DNA from: Spirochaetota bacterium | GTDB taxonomy: Bacteria > Spirochaetota > Leptospiria > Turneriellales > Turneriellaceae | DNA: 22,230 nt | NCBI GenBank assembly: GCA_963205035.1 | Contig: CAUJII010000098.1 | Span: 1-22,230, forward strand | Direction of reading: 5' to 3' | Part shown: piece by piece, positions 7,351 to 15,107 of the stretch | Position numbering within the stretch: the first letter of the stretch is position 1 | Layout of the letters: every line of letters begins with the position of its first letter | Notes under the pieces: generated by a model | The model's input: only the letters and a program-made list of their open reading frames with translations | Database searches by the model: none | Told to the model about the DNA's origin: nothing | Made by a program: the position numbers and the translations under genes

Positions 7351-7357
7351 CGAGGCC

Positions 7358-7819
7358 ATGACCAAAAATACATTTTCCGTTCGACGCGGCAGCTTAAAAA
7401 AAATCTCTGCACCGCTAAGAAAAATTATGCAAGTCAACAAAAGTGAAAGTAAATGGCTCGTCGTCATTGAAGATCAAGACAACAAATTAGGACTCATCAA
7501 CATGATACGGCATCTCGACCGTGTCGTGAGCGAGCTTGAAATTGCGAAGGTTCCTAACCTTCTGCTCGAAATCGACTTGGCAAAATTGAACTCTGCAAAT
7601 TCAGAACTGATTGCCAAATTTGTCGAACTCCAAAGCATCCTCGTGCGCACCGACGGCAGACTGAACGTCATCAACGCAAATCCAGAACTCAAGAGTTCGT
7701 TCGATGTCGTCATGCTCGATAAAATCATCCCGATCCAATACGTGGGCCAAGAAGACCCCGGCGAAGACGGTTATGCTTACGATGATTACGAATTGCCCGA
7801 CGACGGCGACGAAGAATAG
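7358..7819 (+). CDS. STAS-domain protein (anti-sigma-factor-antagonist-like)
   Basis: This is a 153-residue cytoplasmic protein. About residues 30-130 follow the STAS fold: SKWLVVIEDQDNKLGLINM, a helix, then LLLEIDLAKLNSANSELIAK, corresponding to the strand-loop-helix that carries the phospho-Ser/Thr in SpoIIAA-type proteins. RLNVINANPELKSSFDVVML and DKIIPI follow. The usual D-S-S-G is replaced by NSANSE, so phosphorylation at a Ser here is possible but unproven. The C-terminus is very acidic (DDYELPDDGDEE). ATG 7358 has GAGG only 2 nt upstream, so ATG 7427 is an alternative start. The terminator at 7321-7350 precedes it. The HAD gene follows without a gap. STAS proteins commonly act in partner-switching regulation; no partner kinase or anti-sigma factor is in the window. 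Confidence 0.75.
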   Translation: MTKNTFSVRRGSLKKISAPLRKIMQVNKSESKWLVVIEDQDNKLGLINMIRHLDRVVSELEIAKVPNLLLEIDLAKLNSANSELIAKFVELQSILVRTDGRLNVINANPELKSSFDVVMLDKIIPIQYVGQEDPGEDGYAYDDYELPDDGDEE

Positions 7820-8476
7820 GTGGCAACACAGCCTCGATTCGGTCTCGCTATTTTCGATTGGGACGGCACGCTCTTTCGTTCAATCGACCTTATAGAAAGC
7901 TCGATTGTTGCAGCAGGGGAGGCTACGGGGTATCCCATAAAAGCCGACGTCGCTCGTAGCACCATTGGGTTGGGACTCAAGGCGTCTTTAGACATTCTTT
8001 TTCCGAACGACAAAGTCGACGATGCGTTTCTAAAAAGATTCCACCTAGCCTACCGCCGCCATTACGATCGCGGTGAGAAAGAAATCAGTCTCTACGATGG
8101 CGCTTATGACTTAATACGCGATCTCTACCGTGCGGGGGTGGTGGTTGCCGTTGCCACCGCTAAGAGCCGCTCGGGGATCGATCGCTCCCTTCTGGAAACG
8201 GGGCTCAAGGAATTTGTTTCACATTCGCGCACTCCAGAGGAGTGTGAAGCCAAGCCACACCCGCAGATGGTGAATGAAATTTTGCAGGACTCAGGGATGG
8301 CACGCACCGATGCTGTCATGGTGGGCGATACAGTTCACGATCTTAAAATGGGAATCAACGCGCAGGTGGCGATTGTCGGTTTAAGCCATGGTGCCTTCAC
8401 CGAGGGTGAACTTTTGGAATTAAACCCGCTCGCTGTTTGCGGGGATATCCAAAGTCTTAGAAAAGTTTTGTTTTAA
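7820..8476 (+). CDS. HAD-superfamily hydrolase, phosphoglycolate-phosphatase-like
   Basis: The protein has 218 residues and all HAD phosphatase motifs: motif I FDWDGTLF (about 12-19, nucleophile Asp and acid/base Asp), a helical cap domain, motif II around VVAVATAKSRSGI, the motif III Lys in EAKPHP, and motif IV MVGDTVHDLKMG. This is the subfamily of phosphoglycolate phosphatase and pyrophosphatase PpaX; the true substrate cannot be assigned by sequence. The start is GTG 7820, directly after the STAS stop codon (TAGGTG), so the two genes form one translational unit. A weak hairpin lies about 30 nt downstream. Confidence 0.88.
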   Translation: MATQPRFGLAIFDWDGTLFRSIDLIESSIVAAGEATGYPIKADVARSTIGLGLKASLDILFPNDKVDDAFLKRFHLAYRRHYDRGEKEISLYDGAYDLIRDLYRAGVVVAVATAKSRSGIDRSLLETGLKEFVSHSRTPEECEAKPHPQMVNEILQDSGMARTDAVMVGDTVHDLKMGINAQVAIVGLSHGAFTEGELLELNPLAVCGDIQSLRKVLF

Positions 8477-8506
8477 GAGAATTCAAATTTCTTTGCGGTA
8501 TATAAA

Positions 8507-8545
8507 AAGGCCGCCATGCGCAAAAACACGCAGTGAGCGGCTTAT
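8507..8545 (+). terminator. weak hairpin after the HAD gene, possible terminator
   Basis: GCCGC (8510-8514) pairs with GCGGC (8537-8541), and the inner TGCG pairs with CGCA, closing an A-rich loop. Only TTATT follows, so the U tract is poor. It sits between the HAD gene and the convergent lysine-rich protein gene and may serve both directions. Confidence 0.35.
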
Positions 8546-8601
8546 TAGACAACCATCGCTATGGTGCTGATTTTTGAAACAACACCAAAGCAAAAGTTAA
8601 G

Positions 8602-8790
8602 TTAGTCTTCTTTATCTTTCTTAGATTTTTTCTTTTTCTTATCTTTTTTGTCTTTCTTGTCTTTTTTATCCTTCTTATCTTTCTTCTTTTTCTTTTTGTC
8701 TTTCTTATCTACTTTTGTATCCGCTGCGCTGTCGTCAGACGGGGTAGACTCTTCGACTTTATCTTTCTTGGATTTCTTTTCTTTTCTTGT
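8602..8790. repeat. minisatellite-like Lys/Asp codon tract
   Basis: The minus strand repeats AAGAAAGACAAG-type units encoding KKDK and KDKK, interrupted by pure Lys runs. The tract is degenerate rather than exact, but is the kind of sequence that gains and loses units by slippage, and it is prone to assembly error. Confidence 0.6.
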
Positions 8791-8997
8791 TTTCTTCTTG
8801 CCGCCTGCGTCGTCGCCATGGCCGGGTTTAGCTCGGCAATACGATTTGACCTTTTTGCCGTCTACCCAAACGCAAATATCGTTCGATTTACATTCGCCTT
8901 GGCTAAGCCCTTGGCAGGGCGACGCAGCGACCGAAGTCGTGAGTCCGAAAGAGAGGGTGAAGAGGAGCGCTAACCCCATCGTCATGATTTTTTTCAT
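8602..8997 (-). CDS. exported four-cysteine protein with a lysine/aspartate-rich repetitive tail
   Basis: The protein has 131 residues from ATG 8997. A Sec signal peptide (MKKIMTMGLALLFTLSFGLT, then TSVAAS) is followed by a small domain with four cysteines: PCQGLSQGECKSNDICVWV, then a Lys-rich loop to SYCRAKPG. I recall this C-x6-C-x5-C-W pattern from small secreted proteins of other Gram-negatives, but cannot name a function. From about residue 58 the rest is low complexity: an acidic patch (STPSDDSAADT) and then many KKDK units. The frame is open to ATG 9015; ATG 8997 is preferred because it places KK-hydrophobic at the N-terminus. The tail DNA is a pyrimidine-rich minisatellite on the plus strand. 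It may be expressed after the gene at 9038-9469. Confidence 0.65.
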   Translation of the reverse strand: MKKIMTMGLALLFTLSFGLTTSVAASPCQGLSQGECKSNDICVWVDGKKVKSYCRAKPGHGDDAGGKKKTRKEKKSKKDKVEESTPSDDSAADTKVDKKDKKKKKKDKKDKKDKKDKKDKKKKKSKKDKED

Positions 8998-9037
8998 AGT
9001 CGCGCAGCGATTCAAGAGATTTACGCACCGTCAAGGC

Positions 9038-9469
9038 TTATCCCGCACCCGTTCGCTGCAAATAATATGGAATCTCAATTAAATCGGCAAGGGGAATAAA
9101 CCAGCCATGGTCCATCCCTTCGTCGAAGCGGAAACCGAAGATATTTGTAGACTCGAAGCGCTCCGCAAGTTTAACGACGTCTGCGGGCGGCAGCTTTAGA
9201 TACTGTGGATTGCCCTCTTTATCGAGGTTCTTGTTGCGCGTTGCATAACTCGTGAGTTTTTCGAGATCGGTGAATGCGAGAAACCAATTTTTTTCGCCGA
9301 TGCGTTGCGCACCCGGCTTCTTTTCAGCCGCTGTGCGCTCGGTCATGAGAACATACCAAAACGGGAGGTTAAGTGCCGCACGCCAAAGCTTCGATGCGGC
9401 TTCTGTGTCTGCAACGCCATCTTTAATTTTGAGGTTTTTTACTAAGCTCATGAAGTTTGCTTGCTGCAT
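9038..9469 (-). CDS. hypothetical protein, possibly SseB-like
   Basis: This 143-residue soluble protein contains PFWYVLMTERT, a Lys-rich segment, then NWFLAFTDLEKLTSYA and a C-terminal IFGFRFDEGMDHGWFIPLAD. The order of strand, variable loop, and F-T-D/S-L-E-x-L resembles the SseB N-terminal domain (family form: WVP ... FFTSLEAL), but the match is by eye and distant. ATG 9469 is used; ATG 9451 is equally possible, and neither has a clear Shine-Dalgarno sequence. It lies 40 nt upstream of the lysine-rich protein gene on the same strand and diverges from dgt. Confidence 0.6.
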   Translation of the reverse strand: MQQANFMSLVKNLKIKDGVADTEAASKLWRAALNLPFWYVLMTERTAAEKKPGAQRIGEKNWFLAFTDLEKLTSYATRNKNLDKEGNPQYLKLPPADVVKLAERFESTNIFGFRFDEGMDHGWFIPLADLIEIPYYLQRTGAG

Positions 9470-9544
9470 AGTTTCTATTTTAGCTGAAAGAAGGATAAAC
9501 GCCCAAAAAATCCAGCTTGCCTACTTTGGCGTCGATAATAAAAC

Positions 9545-10675
9545 ATGGCCTTTGCCAACGAATTTTCTCTAGCGTCCAACGGAGCTTGGGCAGAGGAACG
9601 GGTTTACAAAGAAGAAGCACATGAGGCGCGCACCGCGTTTCAACGCGACCGCGACCGCGTCATCCACTCGAAGGCGTTTCGGCGTTTGGAATATAAAACG
9701 CAAGTTTTTGTTAATCATTGGGGTGACAATTTCCGCACACGGCTAACGCATTCGATCGAGGTGGCTCAGGTTGCCCGCACCGTCGCGAGAGCTCTTCAGA
9801 TTAACGAAGACTTGACCGAGACTGTGGCACTTGCGCATGACTTGGGACATCCCCCGTTTGGTCATGCGGGAGAGAGGGCGCTCCATGACAAAATGAAGCA
9901 GTACGGGGGGTTTGACCACAACGAACAAACAATCCGCGTGGTGACTCTCATCGAAGAGCACTACCCGCAATTTAATGGGCTCAATCTCACGCGCGCGACG
10001 CTTAGAAGTTTGCAGAAGCATGCGAGCCAGCCGGTGGGATTTCCAGACGAAACGAGGACTGAGCCGAAGCAAGGGCATTTTCTCGAAGCTCTCCTTGTCG
10101 ATATTTGCGACGAAATTGCATACAACAGCCATGACATAGACGATGGTATTGAGAGCGGTTACCTTTCTCTTTCACAGTTGGAAAAAAACGATCTGTGGAA
10201 AGAGTATTTTCAAAAGACAGAGAAGCAGTACCCTAACTCTTCGCAGAAAATTTTGGTGCGCTCGACCATCCGAGCGCTGATTAACGGTATGGTTTCAGAC
10301 CTCATCGAGCACTCTCGTGGCAATCTGGAAAACGCGGGATTAAAATCGCTGCCGGAATTATTAGAACATACCGGTAATTTAGATAAGCCCCCCCTCATTA
10401 ACTATTCATCCGGCATGGAAGAGCGCGTTAAAGAACTCAAGGTTTTTCTCTTTCACAACCTTTATCGCCATGCCGAAGTGGTAAAGATGAATGAGCGCGC
10501 GGCGCACATTGTATCGCGCATCTTTGATTTTGTTTCTCAGGAACCCCGCATGCTCCCGGAGGAGTACTTTGCACGTATTGAGAGTTATGGCAAAGAGCGC
10601 GTCGTTGCAGATTTTATCGCAGGCATGACAGACCGCTATGCGATGCGCTGGAATAATGAAATCTTGGGCTCATAA
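9545..10675 (+). CDS. dgt: deoxyguanosinetriphosphate triphosphohydrolase-like HD protein
   Basis: dNTP triphosphohydrolases split dNTPs into deoxynucleoside and triphosphate, controlling nucleotide pools. The HD-domain signatures are present: FQRDRDRVIHSKAFRRLEYK, RTRLTHSIEVAQVARTVAR (first metal His), LAHDLGHPPFGHAGE (the HD pair, about residues 98-112), GGFDHNEQTIRV, and DICDEIAYNSHDIDDGI (last metal Asp). At 376 residues it fits the shorter dGTPase-like type 2 group rather than the roughly 500-residue E. coli enzyme. Substrate preference is therefore unknown. ATG 9545 has no clear Shine-Dalgarno sequence. Its 3' end overlaps the convergent membrane-protein gene by 6 nt. Confidence 0.92.
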   Translation: MAFANEFSLASNGAWAEERVYKEEAHEARTAFQRDRDRVIHSKAFRRLEYKTQVFVNHWGDNFRTRLTHSIEVAQVARTVARALQINEDLTETVALAHDLGHPPFGHAGERALHDKMKQYGGFDHNEQTIRVVTLIEEHYPQFNGLNLTRATLRSLQKHASQPVGFPDETRTEPKQGHFLEALLVDICDEIAYNSHDIDDGIESGYLSLSQLEKNDLWKEYFQKTEKQYPNSSQKILVRSTIRALINGMVSDLIEHSRGNLENAGLKSLPELLEHTGNLDKPPLINYSSGMEERVKELKVFLFHNLYRHAEVVKMNERAAHIVSRIFDFVSQEPRMLPEEYFARIESYGKERVVADFIAGMTDRYAMRWNNEILGS

Positions 10676-11026
10676 TAAATAGACAACTTTCGCAATCGTC
10701 GTAATTGCAAACAAGATAAAGACCCACAAAAGAATGCGCGCGCTATCGATTGCTGATTGGACGAAGAAGGCAACACTCAATGCAAAGAATAGCACGATGG
10801 GAAGTGCAATTTGCACGAGGCTCACGAACTCATTGATAAAGAGTTTATAATTCCCACTGAGAATTTGGCCGTATGAAAAGGTGAGTTCTGTGCGATAAAA
10901 CCAGCAAAGAACGAGCACTGTGAGCCAGCCTAAAAGTTTCTGATAAAACTGAACCCCTTGTCGAAACGTGACAAGGAGCATTGAGAGCGCGGCTAAGGCT
11001 AAACCTGTGCTGATACCTGTTGCCAT
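10670..11026 (-). CDS. small four-span membrane protein of unknown function
   Basis: The protein has 118 residues with four likely transmembrane helices: about 4-20 (GLALAALSMLLV), 27-44 (YQKLLGWLTVLVLCWFY), 67-91 (VQIALPIVLFFALSVAFF) and 95-118 (LLWVFILFAITTIA). No family recognised. ATG 11026 overlaps the pdxA 3' end by 28 nt; ATG 10981 would remove the overlap but delete the first helix. It is the last gene of the bactofilin-pdxA operon and overlaps the dgt 3' end by 6 nt. Confidence 0.6.
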   Translation of the reverse strand: MATGISTGLALAALSMLLVTFRQGVQFYQKLLGWLTVLVLCWFYRTELTFSYGQILSGNYKLFINEFVSLVQIALPIVLFFALSVAFFVQSAIDSARILLWVFILFAITTIAKVVYLL

Positions 11027-12060
11027 GGTTGTGCGTAACGCAGTGCGAAATTCAGACTTGCGAGAACTCCTGTGGTGTCTACTTGTTTTAGTGCGGTTTG
11101 GTGAAACGCCGTCCCGTGGTCGGGAGAAACGCGCAGACGGGGTAATCCCAACGTGGCGTTCACCCCATTCATGCCGACTAAGGCCTTAAAAGGGATGAGT
11201 CCTTGGTCGTGGTAGTTAGCCAGAACGAGCGAGTATTCAGCCAGAGTGCGCTTTGTAAATACGCCGTCGGCAGAAAGCGGGCCGTCGACAGCAAGGCTTT
11301 GCTTTTCCAAAAATGCAACCCCGCGTCGAATAAAATCTTCTTCCGTACCGATGCGTCCGTTTTCGCCGCTGTGCGGATTGAGTCCACACCATGCGATGCG
11401 CTTTTTGGGTTTAAAGATTGCCGTGAATTGTCTAAGCGCCAAGAGCAAGTTTTCTAAAGAGACTTCATAGAGACGACGCGGCACCTGTGCCAGCGCGATA
11501 TGGTTCGTCAGCGGAATGACAGAAAACTTCGGGTGATACATACACATGAAGACTTTAGAATTGAAGGCTTGTGCAAGCTCTTCCGTGTGGCCGGTGAAGT
11601 CCACGCCTGCTTTCATGATGAGTTCCTTGGAGACCGGTAGCGTGACGAGAGACGAATTACCGTGTGCACGGAAGAGCTTCATCGCCGCTTGGAACGCATG
11701 GAACGAACGCAGTGCGATGAGGGCGTTTCCGCTGCCGGGTTCGATAGCCTTGTTTTTTTTGAGAGCAAAAAATATCGGTTTACGGATTTTTTTGTCTGCG
11801 AGCAGCGCGTCGAGGGCGTCGCTCTTCGCGGTGAAGTCGACAACGTGAAAATTCTTGCTCAAGAATGGCGCATCGTTTTCATAGATGTCTCCCACGACGA
11901 CGATACGTCTGAAGCTCGCGTCGCGCGTAAGTTTTGGGAAATACTTCGCTTTTTGTGCGATGATTTCTTTGAACGCAAACCATCCGGCACCGGCAGCGTC
12001 TCCCTGTGAAACAAGAATCGGGTGCAGGGCGTGTTTTTGCGCGGCTGTGGGATTAACCAC
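10999..12060 (-). CDS. pdxA: 4-hydroxythreonine-4-phosphate dehydrogenase (divergent)
   Basis: PdxA oxidises 4-phosphohydroxy-L-threonine in the DXP-dependent pyridoxal phosphate pathway. The metal-binding histidines lie in recognisable contexts: TGHTEELA, LTNHIALAQVP and ANYHDQGLIPFKAL. NPHSGENGRIGTEE and SPDHGTAFH are further family signatures. The N-terminus is unusual: the typical T-x-GDPAGIGPE is here SQGDAAGAGWFAF. The length of 353 residues is slightly above the usual 330. The start is GTG 12060, overlapping the bactofilin stop by 8 nt; no ATG precedes the conserved core. Function is likely kept, but the altered N-terminal motif lowers certainty about catalytic detail. Confidence 0.88.
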   Translation of the reverse strand: MVNPTAAQKHALHPILVSQGDAAGAGWFAFKEIIAQKAKYFPKLTRDASFRRIVVVGDIYENDAPFLSKNFHVVDFTAKSDALDALLADKKIRKPIFFALKKNKAIEPGSGNALIALRSFHAFQAAMKLFRAHGNSSLVTLPVSKELIMKAGVDFTGHTEELAQAFNSKVFMCMYHPKFSVIPLTNHIALAQVPRRLYEVSLENLLLALRQFTAIFKPKKRIAWCGLNPHSGENGRIGTEEDFIRRGVAFLEKQSLAVDGPLSADGVFTKRTLAEYSLVLANYHDQGLIPFKALVGMNGVNATLGLPRLRVSPDHGTAFHQTALKQVDTTGVLASLNFALRYAQPWQQVSAQV

Positions 12061-12514
12061 GCGTTTCGATTTTATCTTTTTCGGTGCGCGCGTTTTTGGG
12101 GAAGAGCAAGTTTTCGTTCAGGTTGTCTTTAATGTATTCCGCCTCGATGACGTCTTTCGCGGAAGTCTTGAGGTCGTTTGCAATGACGCAACGCCCTTCG
12201 AGAATCACTCCGTTTTGGATAATGAGCTCGGGAGTTTTAATATCGCCAAAAATCTTTGCTGTTGGTAAGAGCATGACTCGACTTTTCGCGGCGATGTTAC
12301 CGATGATGACGCCTTCGACGAAGACAGAATTCGCGGCGACGCTCGTCTTGACCTTGCCCGTGGTGCCGATATAGAGCTGGTCTGCCTGCAACTGCTTGCC
12401 TTCAAACTTGCCGTCGATTTTTAGCGAGCCGTTGATGAAAAAACGTCCGGTAAAGTAGGAGTTGGGGCCAATGGTCGAATTGGTAATTTCTTGTGAGCTT
12501 TTTACGAGAGCCAT
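12053..12514 (-). CDS. bactofilin-family cytoskeletal protein (DUF583)
   Basis: Bactofilins polymerise without nucleotide into filaments that position envelope or cell-shape functions. The 153-residue protein has the typical short N-terminal tail, then STIGPNSYFTGRFFINGSLK and IDGKFEG, the family entry motif. A run of beta-helix rungs follows (LYIGTTGKVK, VFVEGVIIGNI, SRVMLLPTAKIFGDIKTPEL, LEGRCVI). The C-terminal tail is charged. It heads a three-gene minus-strand operon with pdxA and a membrane protein. A good promoter lies at 12552-12580. There is no Shine-Dalgarno sequence before ATG 12514. Confidence 0.92.
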   Translation of the reverse strand: MALVKSSQEITNSTIGPNSYFTGRFFINGSLKIDGKFEGKQLQADQLYIGTTGKVKTSVAANSVFVEGVIIGNIAAKSRVMLLPTAKIFGDIKTPELIIQNGVILEGRCVIANDLKTSAKDVIEAEYIKDNLNENLLFPKNARTEKDKIETRG

Positions 12515-12537
12515 GGGTAATGGTTAAACAGCCGATT

Positions 12538-12569
12538 AGGGTGTCATGCGATTTATAGAGAGTTTAGGC
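12538..12569. repeat. left arm of split inverted repeat flanking hicAB
   Basis: Two blocks, AGGGTGTCAT (12538-12547) and AGAGTTTAGGC (12559-12569), reappear as exact reverse complements at 13290-13299 and 13274-13284. The block spacing is 11 nt here and 5 nt in the right arm. The left arm contains the bactofilin -10 element and ends 23 nt before the bactofilin ATG. Confidence 0.8.
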
Positions 12570-12580
12570 CTGCCGAACAA
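12552..12580 (-). promoter_or_regulatory. sigma70-like promoter for the bactofilin operon
   Basis: On the minus strand TTGTTC (12580-12575) and TATAAA (12557-12552) are separated by 17 nt. The expected start is near 12545, about 30 nt before ATG 12514. The -10 falls between the two blocks of the left hicAB-flanking repeat, and the -35 just inside it. Confidence 0.55.
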
Positions 12581-12591
12581 TGGGATTTCTC

Positions 12592-12626
12592 TTGACATCA
12601 AGAAGTATTATGTGTATTATACACAT
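12592..12626 (+). promoter_or_regulatory. hicAB promoter with overlapping palindromic operator
   Basis: A perfect -35 (TTGACA, 12592-12597) and a TATTAT -10 (12615-12620) are separated by 17 nt. The -10 lies inside a perfect dyad, ATGTGTATTATACACAT (12610-12626, 8-bp arms). A second short dyad, CTTGACATCAAG (12591-12602), overlaps the -35. HicB antitoxins are known autorepressors, so these are good candidates for its operators. The predicted transcript starts only about 1-3 nt before the hicA start codon. Confidence 0.75.
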
Positions 12627-12628
12627 GA

Positions 12629-12811
12629 TTGAAAAGTGCTGACATAATAGCGAGGCTCAGAGCTGACGGTTGGGTGTTGCATAATGCGCGGGGCAGCCAC
12701 CATCAGTTTAAGCATCCTACGAAAGCAGGTAAGGTTATGGTGCCGCATCCGAAAAAAGACCTGCCAATCGGCACGGTGAAAAGCATACTAAAACAAGCGG
12801 GGTTAAGATAA
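12629..12811 (+). CDS. hicA: HicA family mRNA interferase toxin
   Basis: HicA is a small double-stranded-RNA-binding-fold toxin that cleaves mRNA and is neutralised by HicB. The 60-residue protein matches the family throughout: MKSADIIARLRADGWVLHNA, then GSHHQFKHP with the catalytic His, and VPHPKKDLPIGTVKSILKQA. The start is TTG 12629, chosen because the family opens M-K-S. The nearby ATG 12625 is in another frame and stops after five codons. The stop overlaps the hicB start by one base (TAATG), giving coupled synthesis. No Shine-Dalgarno sequence is possible given the predicted transcript start, so translation may be almost leaderless. Confidence 0.93.
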   Translation: MKSADIIARLRADGWVLHNARGSHHQFKHPTKAGKVMVPHPKKDLPIGTVKSILKQAGLR

Positions 12812-13215
12812 TGAATTATCCAATCGTACTTCACAAAGACAAAGACAGTGATTATGGTGTTACCGTCCCAGATTTGCCAGGCTGTTTTTCCGCTGGCGAG
12901 ACTTCGGAAATTGCCATAGAGAATGCCAAAGAAGCCATTTTGTGCCATATCGAAGGCTTAATCAAAGACAAGGAATCTGTCCCTATGCCAACGAATATGG
13001 AAGGCCTAAGAAACAGAAAAGAATACTCAGGCGGCGTTTGGGCCTTAGTTTCAGTAGACCTTTCTGATTTATCAAGAAAAGCAAAACGCATTAACGTCAC
13101 CGTCCCGGAAAACATTCTGCGTCAAATTGATTTCTATGCAAAGCAACACGGCGAGACTAGATCGGGTTTATTGACAACTGCGGCCTTAGAGTTTATGGCT
13201 AGCCACCGTCCCTAA
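12811..13215 (+). CDS. hicB: HicB family antitoxin with ribbon-helix-helix DNA-binding tail
   Basis: HicB binds and inhibits HicA and represses the hic promoter. Residues 1-60 form the partly degraded RNase H-like HicB domain: YPIVLHKDKDSDYGVTVPDL, then PGCFSAGET and AIENAKEAILCHIEGL. The C-terminal part (about 90-134) is a CopG/MetJ-like ribbon-helix-helix: KRINVTVPENILRQIDFYAK and GETRSGLLTTAALEFM. The 134-residue length is normal. The dyads in the hic promoter are the expected binding sites for this tail. The module appears more A+T-rich than gatB beside it, consistent with horizontal acquisition. Confidence 0.94.
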   Translation: MNYPIVLHKDKDSDYGVTVPDLPGCFSAGETSEIAIENAKEAILCHIEGLIKDKESVPMPTNMEGLRNRKEYSGGVWALVSVDLSDLSRKAKRINVTVPENILRQIDFYAKQHGETRSGLLTTAALEFMASHRP

Positions 13216-13273
13216 GAGTCACCGATACTGTAGAGAACGAATCTATAGAAAAACTCGTACCCGCGACTTCTAA

Positions 13274-13299
13274 GCCTAAACTCTTGGACATGACACCCT
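13274..13299. repeat. right arm of split inverted repeat flanking hicAB
   Basis: GCCTAAACTCT (13274-13284) and ATGACACCCT (13290-13299) exactly mirror the left arm, with a 5-nt instead of 11-nt gap. The arm ends 23 nt before the gatB ATG, the same distance as the left arm to the bactofilin ATG. It lacks the TATAAA present in the left arm. Confidence 0.8.
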
Positions 13300-13322
13300 G
13301 TCTCACAATGGAAATTTGAACC

Positions 13323-14753
<1,431 letters not shown>

Positions 14754-15055
14754 GGCTACGCCGGTAGGAAGGATTCTGTGGGTGGCGGGTCGCCGGGGTT
14801 TTCTACCGCCCAAAAAGTGATACCGAATAGTTAATCGAAAAGAAGCGGCGGATGGCTCGCCGGGACGGTTTTTTCCACTCCGAAAATTGCATGATTTCGC
14901 AACGGTTTTTCCGCCAGAACCCGGCTTCGGCCTCGGGTAGGCTCACGCTCATGACTAACTATTACAAAAAATCGGTTTTCGTGCAAAAAACTTGCGTATT
15001 TCGGGATCCATACCACAGTCGGCGACTAACTATGCGCCTTCGCCCAGAGCGCCCT
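14754..15055. other. 300-nt intergenic region after gatB
   Basis: No convincing gene is present. A UUCG-capped hairpin lies at 14919-14938: ACCC then GGC, the loop TTCG, then GCC, a two-base bulge and GGGT. It has no T run on either strand, so it is not a standard terminator. On the minus strand a 49-codon ATG frame (14952-14803) has plausible composition (SLPEAEAGFWRKNRCEI, later KKPSRRAIRRFF) but matches nothing I know. The words GCGGGTCGCCGG and GGCTCGCCGGG, about 65 nt apart, are imperfect repeats. Confidence 0.4.
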
Positions 15056-15098
15056 TTCACGAATCTTCTTTACACTCTGTATAATGATATTGCATTAT
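15056..15098 (+). promoter_or_regulatory. promoter of the MerC-like gene with overlapping Fur/Zur-like dyad
   Basis: TTCACG (15056-15061) and a perfect TATAAT (15080-15085) are 18 nt apart. ATAATG (15081-15086) and CATTAT (15093-15098) form a dyad around ATATTG. The composition and symmetry resemble Fur-superfamily boxes (GATAATGAT-type). The site covers the -10 and the probable start point, as expected for repression, and a Fur-family gene is the next one on the opposite strand. Confidence 0.55.
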
Positions 15099-15107
15099 CA
15101 ATAAGAC

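Noticed and set aside
8648..9082. Plus-strand frame with Ser/Leu/Phe repeats
   Set aside because: It is the antisense image of the KKDK tract; the Phe runs arise from Lys codons on the other strand.
12538..13299. Integron attC sites around hicAB (GCCTAAA/TTTAGGC resemblance)
   Set aside because: An attC site is a self-contained hairpin on one side. Here each arm is single, the mirrored halves are about 730 bp apart, and no integrase is in the window.
14761..14815. Terminator for gatB from the G/C-rich hairpin TGGGTGG/CCGCCCA
   Set aside because: The stem contains a wobble, the loop is long, and A residues rather than T residues follow.
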